DNA of 46,960 bases. It comes from Bacillota bacterium (GTDB lineage Bacteria; Bacillota; Clostridia; Oscillospirales; Acutalibacteraceae). Below the pieces are notes generated by a model that saw only the letters and a list, made by a program, of their open reading frames with translations, did no database searches and was not told the origin of the DNA. The translations under genes were made by a program, and so were the position numbers. This document shows positions 1 to 8,491 of the stretch, one piece after another. The stretch covers positions 1 to 46,960 of the forward strand of contig JAKJCA010000017.1 of the NCBI GenBank assembly GCA_022706685.1. The letters run 5' to 3'. Numbering within the stretch: position 1 is the first letter of the stretch; each line of letters opens with the position of its first letter.

Positions 1-2258
1 ACTTATGGGGCCGAAAGACGCTCGCCGTACCCGAGGACCGGGTGCGCTTCAGCACCGCGCTGACCGGCGAACTGGCCGACAGCCTCGAAATTGCCGGCGT
101 GACGGTGATGCCCCTGACGAAGTCGGGCCATATCGCGTATGAACCCAAAGACAGTTATTCCAAAAAGACGGATTTGGGCGCGCTGCTGCATATCTATATT
201 AGGAACATCAGCGGCCGCGACATCAGCCCGCAGGTGACCTTCAACGGCAAAACGGCCGGCGAGCTGATCGACCTGGCGGACAATACCGTTTCCTGGGCGA
301 ACACGCCGGACACCAGGGCGAACAGAAAATATGACAAGGAACGCCCGAACGCCGACGAGTTCAAAAACTTTATTCCCCTGACCACGCACATCCCCGCCGG
401 CGCCGTCGACTGCTACAGCATCAACATCTGCGACGCCAAACTGCTGTACGGCGGCATCGACTTCGCCGTCACGGCGGATGGCAAAAGCGCGTCGGCGAAA
501 CTCTACGGGGATTATCCGTACGTGAGCGTTTCCCGCCTGATGTGGCGGTCCACGACGGGACGGCGGTGTTACCCGGACGAAGTCCTCTACTATATCGACA
601 ACAGGTCCTCGACCGAAGCGGTTGTCAATTCCGTCAGGTTCTACGACGGGACCGACGCTTACAGCCTGCATTACTGGAACGAAGCGGACGAAAAGATCGC
701 TTCCATCAACAACGCGGGGCCGGTCGCGGCGAAACAGCCCGCCTGCGGGACCGTTCGGTTCAGGCAACCGTTGGCGTTTAAGGAATATCTTGTCGAGTTC
801 AGCATCACCCACAACGGCAGAACCTACAGCATCTTTCAGAAGACAAGGCCCCTGGTCCACTCGTTCGACATCAGCGTCGGCTGGGCAGGCGGCGACCTGA
901 AAAACGAGAGTTATATCAAAGCGGTTTCCTCGATGCATTTCAACACCGTCATCGGCGCGTTCGGCAGCGATTATTATCTGCGCAGCGCAGAGTTCCGGCA
1001 GCAGTATCCGATTAAAATATTCGGCTACAACGAAGGCGGACGGGTCGGGCCGGAAATGCAGATTGAAAACGGCGTCGTGACCGTTTACGCCCTCGACGAT
1101 ATCCACGCCGCGCTGCCGTTCGGCGAACCGCAGCTCAACGACAACGCCGAAAATTTCCAGCCCATGCGCGTATTCAACAAACTGCTGATGTACCGCAACG
1201 CGCCGTATGCGACCAACATCACCCTGTCGCATGAGCCCTCCTTCTACCGCTATGCCGGACTTTCCGACCTGAACCATTACGACGCCTACCGCGTCGTCGC
1301 CCCGTTTTCGGACGCCTGGTACCTGTATTTCGGCTACGCATCCCGGGAGAAATACGCCACCTACTGGGGCGCGCCGCTCGAAACGACGGGCGACTACATG
1401 AGAACTTTGGCAAAGCTCAACGAGCCCAACCCCGTCGCGGCCTGGACCCAGGGCGCGAACACCTGGAGCGGCGTCAAGCGCTTCACCAAAGACCCGCAGT
1501 ATTACTACAGCCCGAATCCCTTCGAGCTGCGCATACAGGCCTACGAGAACGTGGCCAACGGGGCCGCTTCGCTGTACTGGTTCAATATCAACACCGGCGA
1601 CCTGCTGTTCCACAGGCCGGGCGCGCGGGAAACCCTTTATGTCAACCGCGAGCTGAGCGTCGTGAAGGATTATCTTGCCCATCAGGTGCCCTACTTCTAC
1701 CAACGCGCAAACAACTACGACCTCAACCTCAATATGGGCAGCGATTACGCCCTGCTCTATGTGACGGATTTGAACTATGCCGCGAAAGACAGCATGTATC
1801 AATACAAAGGCGTGCGGCCCGGCCAGCGGTTCACGTTCGAAGTCCCCGCCTATCTGTCCGCCGCGCGCAGCGTGGTGAAGGTGACCAAAGACGGCGTCGC
1901 CCCGGTCAGCGGCGTGGCGTTCGAAGGGAACAAACTGACGCTGACCGACTCCGTCGACGCGACCGCGCTGTATGTGCTCGGCGGGGCGGACATTTACGAC
2001 GTATTGTCGGCAAAATATGGCGAGGTCATAGCGCGGGAAACCTTCAACATCCTTGATAACGAGTCCGACTACCGGCAGCTTCAGGCGGACGCCGGGTACA
2101 GCGACGCGAACCCGTATGTTCCCGACACTTATATCGAACAGAGCACGCCGCAGATTCAGCTGGCCTACGCGCTGGCGGGCTTCGTTATCCATCCGCTGGA
2201 AAAAATGCTCACGGTGCTTGCCGCGCTGGTCTACCGTATCGGCCGGCCGCTGCTGTGA
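1..2258 (+). CDS. Large surface or secreted protein, 5' end outside the window
   Basis: The frame is open from the first bases, so the true start lies upstream; an internal GTG at 42 is only the first possible start in view. About 750 residues are present. I do not recognise a named family. Up to about residue 275 (counted from 42) the sequence is beta-rich, like an immunoglobulin-type or carbohydrate-binding sandwich. From FDISVGWAGGDLKNESY onward it alternates short helices and strands with many Trp, Tyr and Asp/Glu, reminiscent of a (beta/alpha)8 glycoside hydrolase, but I can assign no catalytic pair. The last 35 residues hold hydrophobic stretches (QLAYALAGFVIH and MLTVLAALVYRI) that could be a C-terminal membrane anchor. 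It is followed after 59 bases by three ceramidase-like genes on the same strand and probably shares their transcript. The function is unknown; an extracellular enzyme or binding protein is an inference. Confidence 0.75.
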   Translation, partial: LWGRKTLAVPEDRVRFSTALTGELADSLEIAGVTVMPLTKSGHIAYEPKDSYSKKTDLGALLHIYIRNISGRDISPQVTFNGKTAGELIDLADNTVSWANTPDTRANRKYDKERPNADEFKNFIPLTTHIPAGAVDCYSINICDAKLLYGGIDFAVTADGKSASAKLYGDYPYVSVSRLMWRSTTGRRCYPDEVLYYIDNRSSTEAVVNSVRFYDGTDAYSLHYWNEADEKIASINNAGPVAAKQPACGTVRFRQPLAFKEYLVEFSITHNGRTYSIFQKTRPLVHSFDISVGWAGGDLKNESYIKAVSSMHFNTVIGAFGSDYYLRSAEFRQQYPIKIFGYNEGGRVGPEMQIENGVVTVYALDDIHAALPFGEPQLNDNAENFQPMRVFNKLLMYRNAPYATNITLSHEPSFYRYAGLSDLNHYDAYRVVAPFSDAWYLYFGYASREKYATYWGAPLETTGDYMRTLAKLNEPNPVAAWTQGANTWSGVKRFTKDPQYYYSPNPFELRIQAYENVANGAASLYWFNINTGDLLFHRPGARETLYVNRELSVVKDYLAHQVPYFYQRANNYDLNLNMGSDYALLYVTDLNYAAKDSMYQYKGVRPGQRFTFEVPAYLSAARSVVKVTKDGVAPVSGVAFEGNKLTLTDSVDATALYVLGGADIYDVLSAKYGEVIARETFNILDNESDYRQLQADAGYSDANPYVPDTYIEQSTPQIQLAYALAGFVIHPLEKMLTVLAALVYRIGRPLL

Positions 2259-2317
2259 GCAAGGCGCCGGCGCCGCGGGAAGCCGTGACCGAAAAACAGT
2301 GAACAGGGGCAGCGTTT

Positions 2318-3608
2318 ATGGAAAGTCAATGGTTGGCAGGTTTTGACAAACAGGTGATTACGCCGGCGGACTGGCAAAAAAAGCCGTACTACCTCGCCGG
2401 TTACGGCAGGGGCGTGCGCGCCACCGGCGTGCTGGACGACATCTTTGTCCGCTGCGTGTTTCTGAAGGACCCCGCCGGCGGCGACGGCGCGGCGCTGGCC
2501 GCCGTCGACTGCGTCGGCCTGTGCAACAAGGACGTCAATGAAATCCGGTCGGACGTCCGCAAGCAACTGGGCGAAGGGATCAGCGTCAATATCATGGCGA
2601 CGCATGTCCACGCTTCGCCGGATACGCAGGGCCTTTGGGGCAAAGGCCTGCGCTGCGGCATCAACAAAAACCACATGAAGCGCGTCAAGGCCGCCGCCGC
2701 GCAATGCATTGTCAACAGCGTCCGCGGCGCGAAACCCGGCAAGCTGTTTTACGGCAAAGTGCTGACGGAACATATGATTCTGGACAACCGCCTGCCGTTC
2801 GTCCACGACGACCATCTGGCGCGCCTGCGTTTTCAGCCCGACGACGGGAGCGCCGAAGTGTATATCCTGAACATCGGCTGCCATCCGGAACTGCTGGGCG
2901 ACAAGAACACCAGAATCAGCGCCGACTGGCCGGCTTATTGCGGCAAGACGATTTCCGAGGCCGCCGGAGCCGAGTTCATTTTTATCAACGGCGCCGTCGG
3001 CGCGATTACGAGCGAAGGGCTCTCGGAGGTCTATGACGGCAAGCTGGAAGGCGAGCCGACGATGAAGGCATACGGTAAAAAAATGGGCGAATACGCGCTG
3101 TCGATCACCGGGGAGGTTCCCGTCGGCCCCGGCCTCTGCGTCAACAGGGTGGAACGGATCCTGCCGGTGGTCAACAAAACCTTCGCGCTGGCCTCCCGCT
3201 TGAAACTGGTTAAAAACGACGTCATCAAAGTCGACGCCATCGACTATAAAAAGGCGATCACAACGGAAGTGTCGCTGATGAAAATCGGGCAGCTCAAAGT
3301 GCTGTTCGTACCGGGCGAACTGTTCCCGGAAGTCGCGCTCGGCGGCTTTTTCACGGCGGAGGAGTCCGCCGCTGTTCGACATGCTCGGCGGGGGGGAAAT
3401 CCTGATTTTCGGCCTTGCCAATGATGAAATCGGCTATATCATTCCGGACAACGATTTCTATGTGTCCGCAAAAAAACCTTACGCTTTTTGGGCGATCCCG
3501 AAGGACCGGCACGGGAGGCCCCATTATGAGGAAACCACCTGCTCGGGGCCTTTCGCCGCGGAGATGATGCGCGAGGCCGTGCGGCAGCTGGCGGCTTTCG
3601 ACAGGTAA
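2318..3608 (+). pseudogene. Neutral/alkaline ceramidase-like protein, copy 1, frameshifted
   Basis: The ATG at 2318 opens a protein of the neutral non-lysosomal ceramidase superfamily (PF04734), enzymes that cleave the amide bond of ceramide. Zinc-site motifs are visible: THVHASPDTQG (about residue 95), CHPELLG (about 188), PGELFPE (about 332) and, in the shifted frame, NDEIGYIIPDNDFY. The frame used from 2318 ends at 3424 with a nonsense tail (AAVRHARRGG), while the conserved C-terminus continues one frame over as LFDMLGGGEILIFGL and stops at 3608. A single extra base around 3362-3372 explains this. It may be a real inactivating mutation or an assembly error; the rest of the gene is intact. 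Unlike the next two copies it has no N-terminal hydrophobic segment, so it would be cytoplasmic. The position of the catalytic serine (GDVSPN in known ceramidases) reads NGAVGAITS here. The next gene starts 15 bases downstream. Confidence 0.8.
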
Positions 3609-3623
3609 ACGGGAGGAATTTGC

Positions 3624-5408
3624 ATGCGCGAGTTTTTTGCCTTCGATGTCATCAACCTGCTCAAACGGCTGCTGGGCATTTTCCTGAGCCTGCTGCTGTC
3701 GTTCGGCGTCATCGGCGGCGCCATTCCCGCGCCGGGCCCCGACGCGGTCGAAACAAGCCCGTATTTTATGGCGGGCGACGGCGCCTTTCTTCGCGCGCCG
3801 GCCGAAAACGCTTTTTGGAGCGTAGGATTTGCCAAAAAGGTCATCACGCCGCCGGACGTCCTGACCAATCCCGGCGCGTATTATATGGCCGGCTACGCGA
3901 ACAACAAGAGGCCCGCCGAGGTCATGGACGATACCTTCGTCCGTACCGTGTATATCGACGACAACTCGGGCAGGGGCGGCGTGCTGTTTGCGGTTATCGA
4001 CGCCATCGGCTTAAGCAACAAAGAGGTGCTCGAAATCAGGCAGAGCGTTTGGCCGTTCGTGACGGCCAACCATATCAAGAGCGTCAACGTCCTGTGCACC
4101 CACAATCACGCGGGCATCGACACGCAGGGCCTCTGGGGCAACCCGTATCTGCTGCAGACCGGCAGAAACGAGCAGTACAACGCCTACCTCAAAGACCTGG
4201 TCGCGCAATCGATGAAAGAGGCGTTTCAACGCCGCGTCAAGGGGAATCTTTATTGGGGCGAAATCACGCCGCAAGAGGACATCTTCAACGACAACCGCGA
4301 CCCGTATGTCTATGAAAAATCGCTGACGAGGCTCCGTTTCACGCCGGCCGGCACCCCCGGCGACCGCAGCGACGACCTGTATATCTGCGCCTTGAACGCC
4401 CACCCCGAAATGATGGCCGTGGGCAACACCTCCGTTTCGGCCGACTACCCGGCGTATATGGGCCGGTATATCGCCGAACATACCGGCGGCACGGTCAACC
4501 CGGACGGCACGGTCACCGGCGGGGCGGATTTTGTCCTCTTCAACGGCGCCATCGGCGCTTTGATCAACGGCAAGGGGCTCGGGGACGTGTTTTCCATCAT
4601 TGAAGACAAGGTCAACCCCTTTGAACTGTCCGAAGACGGAACACGGACGAACATCGAGGCGATTGCCGCCAAAATGCGGCGCATCCTGGGCGTTACCGGC
4701 GAGCCGTTGAGCGACTACCTGCTTTCGCTGACCCTGGCCGACCTCGACGCCGACGGCAGGCTCAACGAGACGCAGAAAAACCGGACGCGCAAAGCGTTCA
4801 CCGTCGCTTTCGGCCGGACCGTCGGGCGCTATATCTGCGAAATCGACGGCGCAGGGGAGTATCCCGTCGCGCCCTTCGTCAACATCCGTTTCGAACCGGT
4901 TATTCTGCCCGTCGACAATTATATCCTCACGCTCGGCGCGAAAGCGGGTCTGGTAAACGTCAACGCCTACAAGGCGGGTGATTTCGGGCTCGACGCCGTC
5001 ATCACAACGGAGGGGGGGATTCTCGAACTGGGCGGCTCCCTGCGTTTCGTGCTGGCGCCCGGGGAACTGGCGCCGGAACTGGCCATGGGCGGCTATCTGC
5101 CCGCGCAGGCGAGCGCAAACGGGTTCGAGATGGACGGGACCACCGCTTTCGGGATCATCGACCCCGGCCGTCTTGCGTCCGGCGGGGGCATCAAAAGCAA
5201 AAATCTTGTCCTCGGCCTGGTCAACGACGAGATCGGCTATATCATACCGGAAAATGATTTTTATGTGCACCGCTTTCTGCCCTACGTCGCGCAGGAAAAC
5301 GACCGGCTCGGCAGAGGCCACTATGAAGAAACGGTTTCCGCAGGGCCCAAAACCGCCGGTATCCTGCTGGAAAAATGGCAGACCGTCTATGACGCGACGC
5401 ATCAATGA
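3624..5408 (+). CDS. Membrane-anchored neutral ceramidase-like protein, copy 2
   Basis: 594 residues, with a good ribosome site (GGGAGG) before the ATG at 3624. Residues about 11-33 (LLKRLLGIFLSLLLSFGVIG) form one hydrophobic helix, so the body is probably outside the membrane, tethered or secreted. The body matches the N-terminal catalytic domain of neutral ceramidases (PF04734): the metal-ligand positions appear as CTHNHAGIDTQG (about 159), AHPEMMAVGNTSVSADYP (about 259), APGELAPE (about 478) and NDEIGYIIPENDFY (about 534). These correspond to the His, His, Glu and Tyr of the characterised Pseudomonas enzyme. The stretch that should hold the nucleophilic Ser (GDVSPN) is NGAIGALIN, so ceramide hydrolysis by the classical mechanism is doubtful. 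Known ceramidases also carry a C-terminal immunoglobulin-like domain, and this protein ends soon after the Tyr motif. It lies 22 bases before copy 3. The substrate is unknown; an amide or ester lipid is an inference from the fold. Confidence 0.85.
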   Translation: MREFFAFDVINLLKRLLGIFLSLLLSFGVIGGAIPAPGPDAVETSPYFMAGDGAFLRAPAENAFWSVGFAKKVITPPDVLTNPGAYYMAGYANNKRPAEVMDDTFVRTVYIDDNSGRGGVLFAVIDAIGLSNKEVLEIRQSVWPFVTANHIKSVNVLCTHNHAGIDTQGLWGNPYLLQTGRNEQYNAYLKDLVAQSMKEAFQRRVKGNLYWGEITPQEDIFNDNRDPYVYEKSLTRLRFTPAGTPGDRSDDLYICALNAHPEMMAVGNTSVSADYPAYMGRYIAEHTGGTVNPDGTVTGGADFVLFNGAIGALINGKGLGDVFSIIEDKVNPFELSEDGTRTNIEAIAAKMRRILGVTGEPLSDYLLSLTLADLDADGRLNETQKNRTRKAFTVAFGRTVGRYICEIDGAGEYPVAPFVNIRFEPVILPVDNYILTLGAKAGLVNVNAYKAGDFGLDAVITTEGGILELGGSLRFVLAPGELAPELAMGGYLPAQASANGFEMDGTTAFGIIDPGRLASGGGIKSKNLVLGLVNDEIGYIIPENDFYVHRFLPYVAQENDRLGRGHYEETVSAGPKTAGILLEKWQTVYDATHQ

Positions 5409-5430
5409 AATTGAAACGGAGGCGTTCTGA

Positions 5431-6939
5431 ATGAACAGCGAACTGCTGTTGAAACTGGCGCGGTTTCTGCAAATACCGAACCTGGTCAGAAAGATTCTGG
5501 CCGTCGTCGTCGCGCTGGTCATCGGCGTGATGCCCTGCTTTTTCTTTACCGGCAAGCAGGCGGCCGACAAGTATATGCTCGAAGGGGACGCGGTCTTCGC
5601 CGAAACAGCCGGCCCCAAATGGACGGCGGGTTTCGGCAGCGCGGTGCTGACACCGGAGGATATCACGGCGGATACCTACTACATCGCCGGCTATTATACG
5701 AACAACCCCGCGCAGGGGGTGCTCGACGATATGGCCGCCAGAGCGGTTTACCTCGACGACAACACCGGGCGCGGCGGCGTGGTCCTTTGCGCCGTCGACT
5801 GCGTGGGTATCAGCCGCGCCGACATCAACGCCATCAGAAAAATCGTCATCGAAAGCGGCGAAATCCCCGGGTTGAAATCCATCAACGTCGCGGCGACGCA
5901 CTCCCACTCCGCCATCGACACCCAGGGTATCTGGGGCAAGGCGTTTTATTCGACCGGGAGAAACAAGGCGTTTATGCAAGCCCTGCGGCAAAAAACCGCG
6001 CAGGCGATCCTCGCGGCTTACCGTGACCGCCGCGACGGCAGCCTTTATATCGGAACGGCGGAAACCGAAGGGCTGCAGACGGATTTGCGCACGCCCGTCG
6101 AATACAGCAAAACGCTGACCAGAATCCGCTTCGCGCCGGCCGACGGCTCGCCGGCGACATACCTGGTCAACTTCGCCTGCCATCCCGAACTGCTCGGGAA
6201 AAACACCAAGCAGGTCAGCGCCGACTTTCCGGCTTATATGGGGCGCGAAATCGAAAGGCAGACAGGCGGCGCGCATTTCGTCTATTTCAACGGCGCCATC
6301 GGCGGCATGATTTCCGCAAGCAATATCATGGAAGTCTACGACAATCCCGATTTTGACTGTGTGCAATACACGATGGACTTCGGAAAAACGCTCGGCGAAT
6401 TGGTCATGGGCATTGACAACGAAACGCCCGTCGCCCCGCTGGTGAATATCAAAACCCGTGGCGTCACCGTGCCCTGCGATAATTTCATGCTCGTGCTGGC
6501 GAGGTTTTTGGGCGTGCTCAACAACGATATGGCGAAAAACCCGGGCGGGACGTCGGCGTCCGTTTTTACCGAGGTTTCCTATATGGAACTGGGCGTCAAG
6601 CAGGTCGGGATGTTCTTCATCCCGGGCGAACTGTACCCCGAACTCGTCAGCGGGCGCTTCCTCCCCGCCGCGGAGGCCTCGCTCGGTTTTGACGCCGATT
6701 ACAAGGTCTTGTCGCAAATGTCGGACTGCCGGCACCAGTTTGTGATGGGCCTTTGCAACGACGAACTCGGCTACATCATCCCGGATAACGATTTCTACCT
6801 GCACGAGTGGCTGCCTTATATGAACATTCCCAAAGACGCCTTCGGCCGGGAGCATTACGAAGAGACCAACTCCACCGGGCCCGGTACCGCCCGCGCGATT
6901 CTCGAGGCGATGGACGGCCTGATATCCTCGGTCCGATGA
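5431..6939 (+). CDS. Membrane-anchored neutral ceramidase-like protein, copy 3
   Basis: 502 residues; AACGGAGGCG precedes the ATG at 5431. A short amphipathic start is followed by a hydrophobic helix at about 20-38 (ILAVVVALVIGVMPCFFF), again suggesting an extracytoplasmic catalytic domain on a membrane anchor. Family motifs run in the same order as in copies 1 and 2: ATHSHSAIDTQGIWG (about 156), FACHPELLGKNTKQVSADFP (about 250), PGELYPELVSG (about 397) and NDELGYIIPDNDFYLHEW (about 443). The usual Ser-containing loop is NGAIGGMIS. The three copies are clearly paralogous but well diverged, so the duplications are old. Lengths differ mainly by an insertion before the Tyr motif in copy 2. The gene sits 30 bases before a glycerol-1-phosphate-dehydrogenase-like gene, with no terminator between. 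Assignment to the superfamily is firm; activity and substrate are not known. Confidence 0.85.
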   Translation: MNSELLLKLARFLQIPNLVRKILAVVVALVIGVMPCFFFTGKQAADKYMLEGDAVFAETAGPKWTAGFGSAVLTPEDITADTYYIAGYYTNNPAQGVLDDMAARAVYLDDNTGRGGVVLCAVDCVGISRADINAIRKIVIESGEIPGLKSINVAATHSHSAIDTQGIWGKAFYSTGRNKAFMQALRQKTAQAILAAYRDRRDGSLYIGTAETEGLQTDLRTPVEYSKTLTRIRFAPADGSPATYLVNFACHPELLGKNTKQVSADFPAYMGREIERQTGGAHFVYFNGAIGGMISASNIMEVYDNPDFDCVQYTMDFGKTLGELVMGIDNETPVAPLVNIKTRGVTVPCDNFMLVLARFLGVLNNDMAKNPGGTSASVFTEVSYMELGVKQVGMFFIPGELYPELVSGRFLPAAEASLGFDADYKVLSQMSDCRHQFVMGLCNDELGYIIPDNDFYLHEWLPYMNIPKDAFGREHYEETNSTGPGTARAILEAMDGLISSVR

Positions 6940-6969
6940 GGCGGCTAATTAATATTGAGGTGAAAGCGT

Positions 6970-7965
6970 ATGTTTGAAACCGATTTCGGCAGCGGAATCG
7001 CGAAAGAACTGTTCCTGACCCTGAAAGACAAAAAAATCCTCTTTGTGACCCAGGAGAACCTGCTGCAAAAATACCGGGAAATCATTCCGGCGGAGTTTGC
7101 CGTCCTGTGCGTCGACAATATGGAAGAAGCGTATCTGGCCGGCCTCAACGCCGAAACGCCCGCCGTGGACGAAGTCGTCGGCTTTGGCGGCGGCATGAGC
7201 GTCGACGCGGCGAAATATTTCGCCTGGCAAAGGGCGCTGCCCTGCACGCTGGTGCCGACCGCGATTTCGGTGGACGCCTGCTACAGTTACCCCATCGCGC
7301 TGCGCAGGAACGCCGTGGTATGCTATGAGGGCGAAGTCATCCCTAAAACGATCTGCGTCGACTATGACATCATCCGCTCCGCGCCGATACGGCTGAACCT
7401 GTCCGGCGTGGGGGACGTCCTGTCCTGCTATACCGCCCTGTTCGACTGGCGGCTGATGTCCGCGGCCGGCAAAGGCCCCGCAGTCGTCGACCGCCTTTAC
7501 AATACCGCCGAAAACATACTCGGGGAACTTTTCGGCAACACGGCCGACATCGCCGGGATGACCGACAAAGGTATCCGAATGATTATGGACGCCTACGCCT
7601 GGGTCGGGATCGAGGGGTACAACAACCGCTACTGCCATTTTGAGGAGGGTTCGGAACATTACCTGGCTTATACGGTGGAATCGGTCTGCGGCAAGCATCT
7701 GCTGCACGGCCAGCTGGTGAGCATGTGCGTTTACATCATGTCCAAGTTCCAGCAGGAAGGCCGGCAAAATGACGTCAGGCGGTTTGTGGACGCTATCGGG
7801 CTTTCCATCAAACCCGCCGACGTGGGCTTGAGCGGGGACGAAGTCTCCGCGGCTTTGAAAAGGGCCAACGCGTTCGCGGTGGAAAACGCGCTGGCTTACA
7901 GCGTCCTGAACGAAAAACAAATCACGCAGGCGTTCATCGACGAGGTTCTCGGCGAGCTGCAATAA
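6970..7965 (+). CDS. Glycerol-1-phosphate dehydrogenase-like, iron/zinc alcohol dehydrogenase superfamily
   Basis: 331 residues, with GAGGTGA before the ATG at 6970. The nucleotide-binding loop VVGFGGGMSVDAAKYFAW and the motif VPTAISVDACYS match the EgsA/AraM branch of the iron-type alcohol dehydrogenases (compare VPTAPSxDG in G1P dehydrogenases). Metal ligands are in the expected places: Asp in SGVGDVLSCYTALFDW (about 147), His in the HFEEGSEH segment (about 222-229) and His in KHLLHGQLVSM (about 243-247). The family reduces dihydroxyacetone phosphate to sn-glycerol 1-phosphate with NAD(P)H, or acts on similar glycerol compounds such as dehydroquinate-like or glycerol substrates. It is the last gene of the ceramidase-like run and is followed by a terminator, so it probably serves the same pathway. 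A role in making or recycling a glycero- or amino-lipid is an inference. The Gly of VPTAxSxDG is Ala here, which leaves substrate specificity open. Confidence 0.85.
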   Translation: MFETDFGSGIAKELFLTLKDKKILFVTQENLLQKYREIIPAEFAVLCVDNMEEAYLAGLNAETPAVDEVVGFGGGMSVDAAKYFAWQRALPCTLVPTAISVDACYSYPIALRRNAVVCYEGEVIPKTICVDYDIIRSAPIRLNLSGVGDVLSCYTALFDWRLMSAAGKGPAVVDRLYNTAENILGELFGNTADIAGMTDKGIRMIMDAYAWVGIEGYNNRYCHFEEGSEHYLAYTVESVCGKHLLHGQLVSMCVYIMSKFQQEGRQNDVRRFVDAIGLSIKPADVGLSGDEVSAALKRANAFAVENALAYSVLNEKQITQAFIDEVLGELQ

Positions 7966-7995
7966 ACACGGCAGCCGTCGAGGGGATAAAAACGG

Positions 7996-8031
7996 CCTCC
8001 GCGGGTAAAGTTCTCCGCGGAGGTTTGCTTT
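7996..8031 (+). terminator. Rho-independent terminator of the ceramidase-like operon
   Basis: CCTCCGCGG (7996-8004) pairs with CCGCGGAGG (8015-8023) around a 10-base loop, followed by TTTGCTTTG. It lies 30 bases after the stop of the dehydrogenase-like gene and closes the rightward run. Confidence 0.8.
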
Positions 8032-8048
8032 GTGCTCGGGTATGCCTG

Positions 8049-8066
8049 ACCGCGCGTCCGCGCGGT
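8049..8066 (-). terminator. GC-rich hairpin after the small secreted peptide gene
   Basis: ACCGCGCG (8049-8056) and CGCGCGGT (8059-8066) form a perfect 8-bp stem with a two-base loop, 15 bases beyond the stop of the leftward 52-residue gene. There is no T tract on the minus strand, so termination is only a guess; protection of the mRNA end is another possibility. Confidence 0.35.
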
Positions 8067-8080
8067 GAATAAATGAATGA

Positions 8081-8239
8081 TTACGGAGGGGTGCCGATGC
8101 CGAAAGGACAGGGCCCGTTCTGAGACACCGTGCCGGCGCCGTTGTCTCCCTGCACCTTGCCGCCGCCCGCGAACGCGCTGACGGACAAAACGGTCATTGC
8201 GAGGATAAGCGCCACGATTACCGCGATGAGTTTTTTCAT
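8081..8239 (-). CDS. 52-residue secreted peptide, unknown function
   Basis: A short gene read leftward from the ATG at 8239, with the ribosome site AGAGGTGA seven bases before it. Residues 1-24 are a textbook signal peptide: MKKL, then the hydrophobic run IAVIVALILAMTVLSVS, ending AFA before the likely cleavage. The mature part is only about 28 residues: glycine-rich (GGGKVQGDNGAG), then NGPCPFGIGTPP with a single cysteine and two terminal prolines. The strong ribosome site and ideal signal sequence argue that this is a true gene despite its size. A hairpin follows the stop. I recognise no family. A small secreted signal, surface peptide or bacteriocin-like product are all possible; no transporter or modifying gene lies next to it. 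Confidence 0.7.
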   Translation of the reverse strand: MKKLIAVIVALILAMTVLSVSAFAGGGKVQGDNGAGTVSQNGPCPFGIGTPP

Positions 8240-8491
8240 GCTGTTTCACCTCTGAATAAGGTTCGGCGGCTTATGGTTTGGCAAGGGGCGCCGCGCAAAG
8301 ATGATCCTGATATCGTCATTATGCGGGGTATTTGTGTCAAAATGATGTCTTTTTCACCGCATCATCAATTTTTTTGCGCGGGGCCGGGCAAACGGCGGAA
8401 CATTCGGAGCGGCGAAACCGGAAACCTGCCGGTCCCGGCTTCGGCCGATGGCTGAACGGCATGCCGTCCGGTCGGGGACGGCGGAAAAAGG

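Noticed and set aside
3..2192. Long leftward open frame (729 codons) opposite the first gene
   Set aside because: It mirrors the codon structure of the rightward gene in GC-rich DNA, is full of Val/Gly/Arg runs without any domain, and has no ribosome site.
4011..6855. Leftward open frames of 537 and 551 codons opposite the ceramidase-like genes
   Set aside because: They are shadows of the paralogous rightward genes; similarity between them only reflects the paralogy of the real strand.
7896..8249. Leftward 117-codon frame around the small secreted peptide
   Set aside because: It is Arg-rich, overlaps the dehydrogenase end and its terminator. The frame with a signal peptide and ribosome site (8239 to 8081) is the convincing one.
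8273..8455. Rightward 60-codon frame between the small peptide and the peroxiredoxin
   Set aside because: No ribosome site, no domain, and it ends in the region where the convergent peroxiredoxin transcript should stop.
8454..8482. Inverted repeat GCCGTCC/GGACGGC after the peroxiredoxin gene as terminator
   Set aside because: A 7-bp stem is possible, but on the minus strand it is followed by ATGCCGTTC rather than T residues, so it was not annotated.
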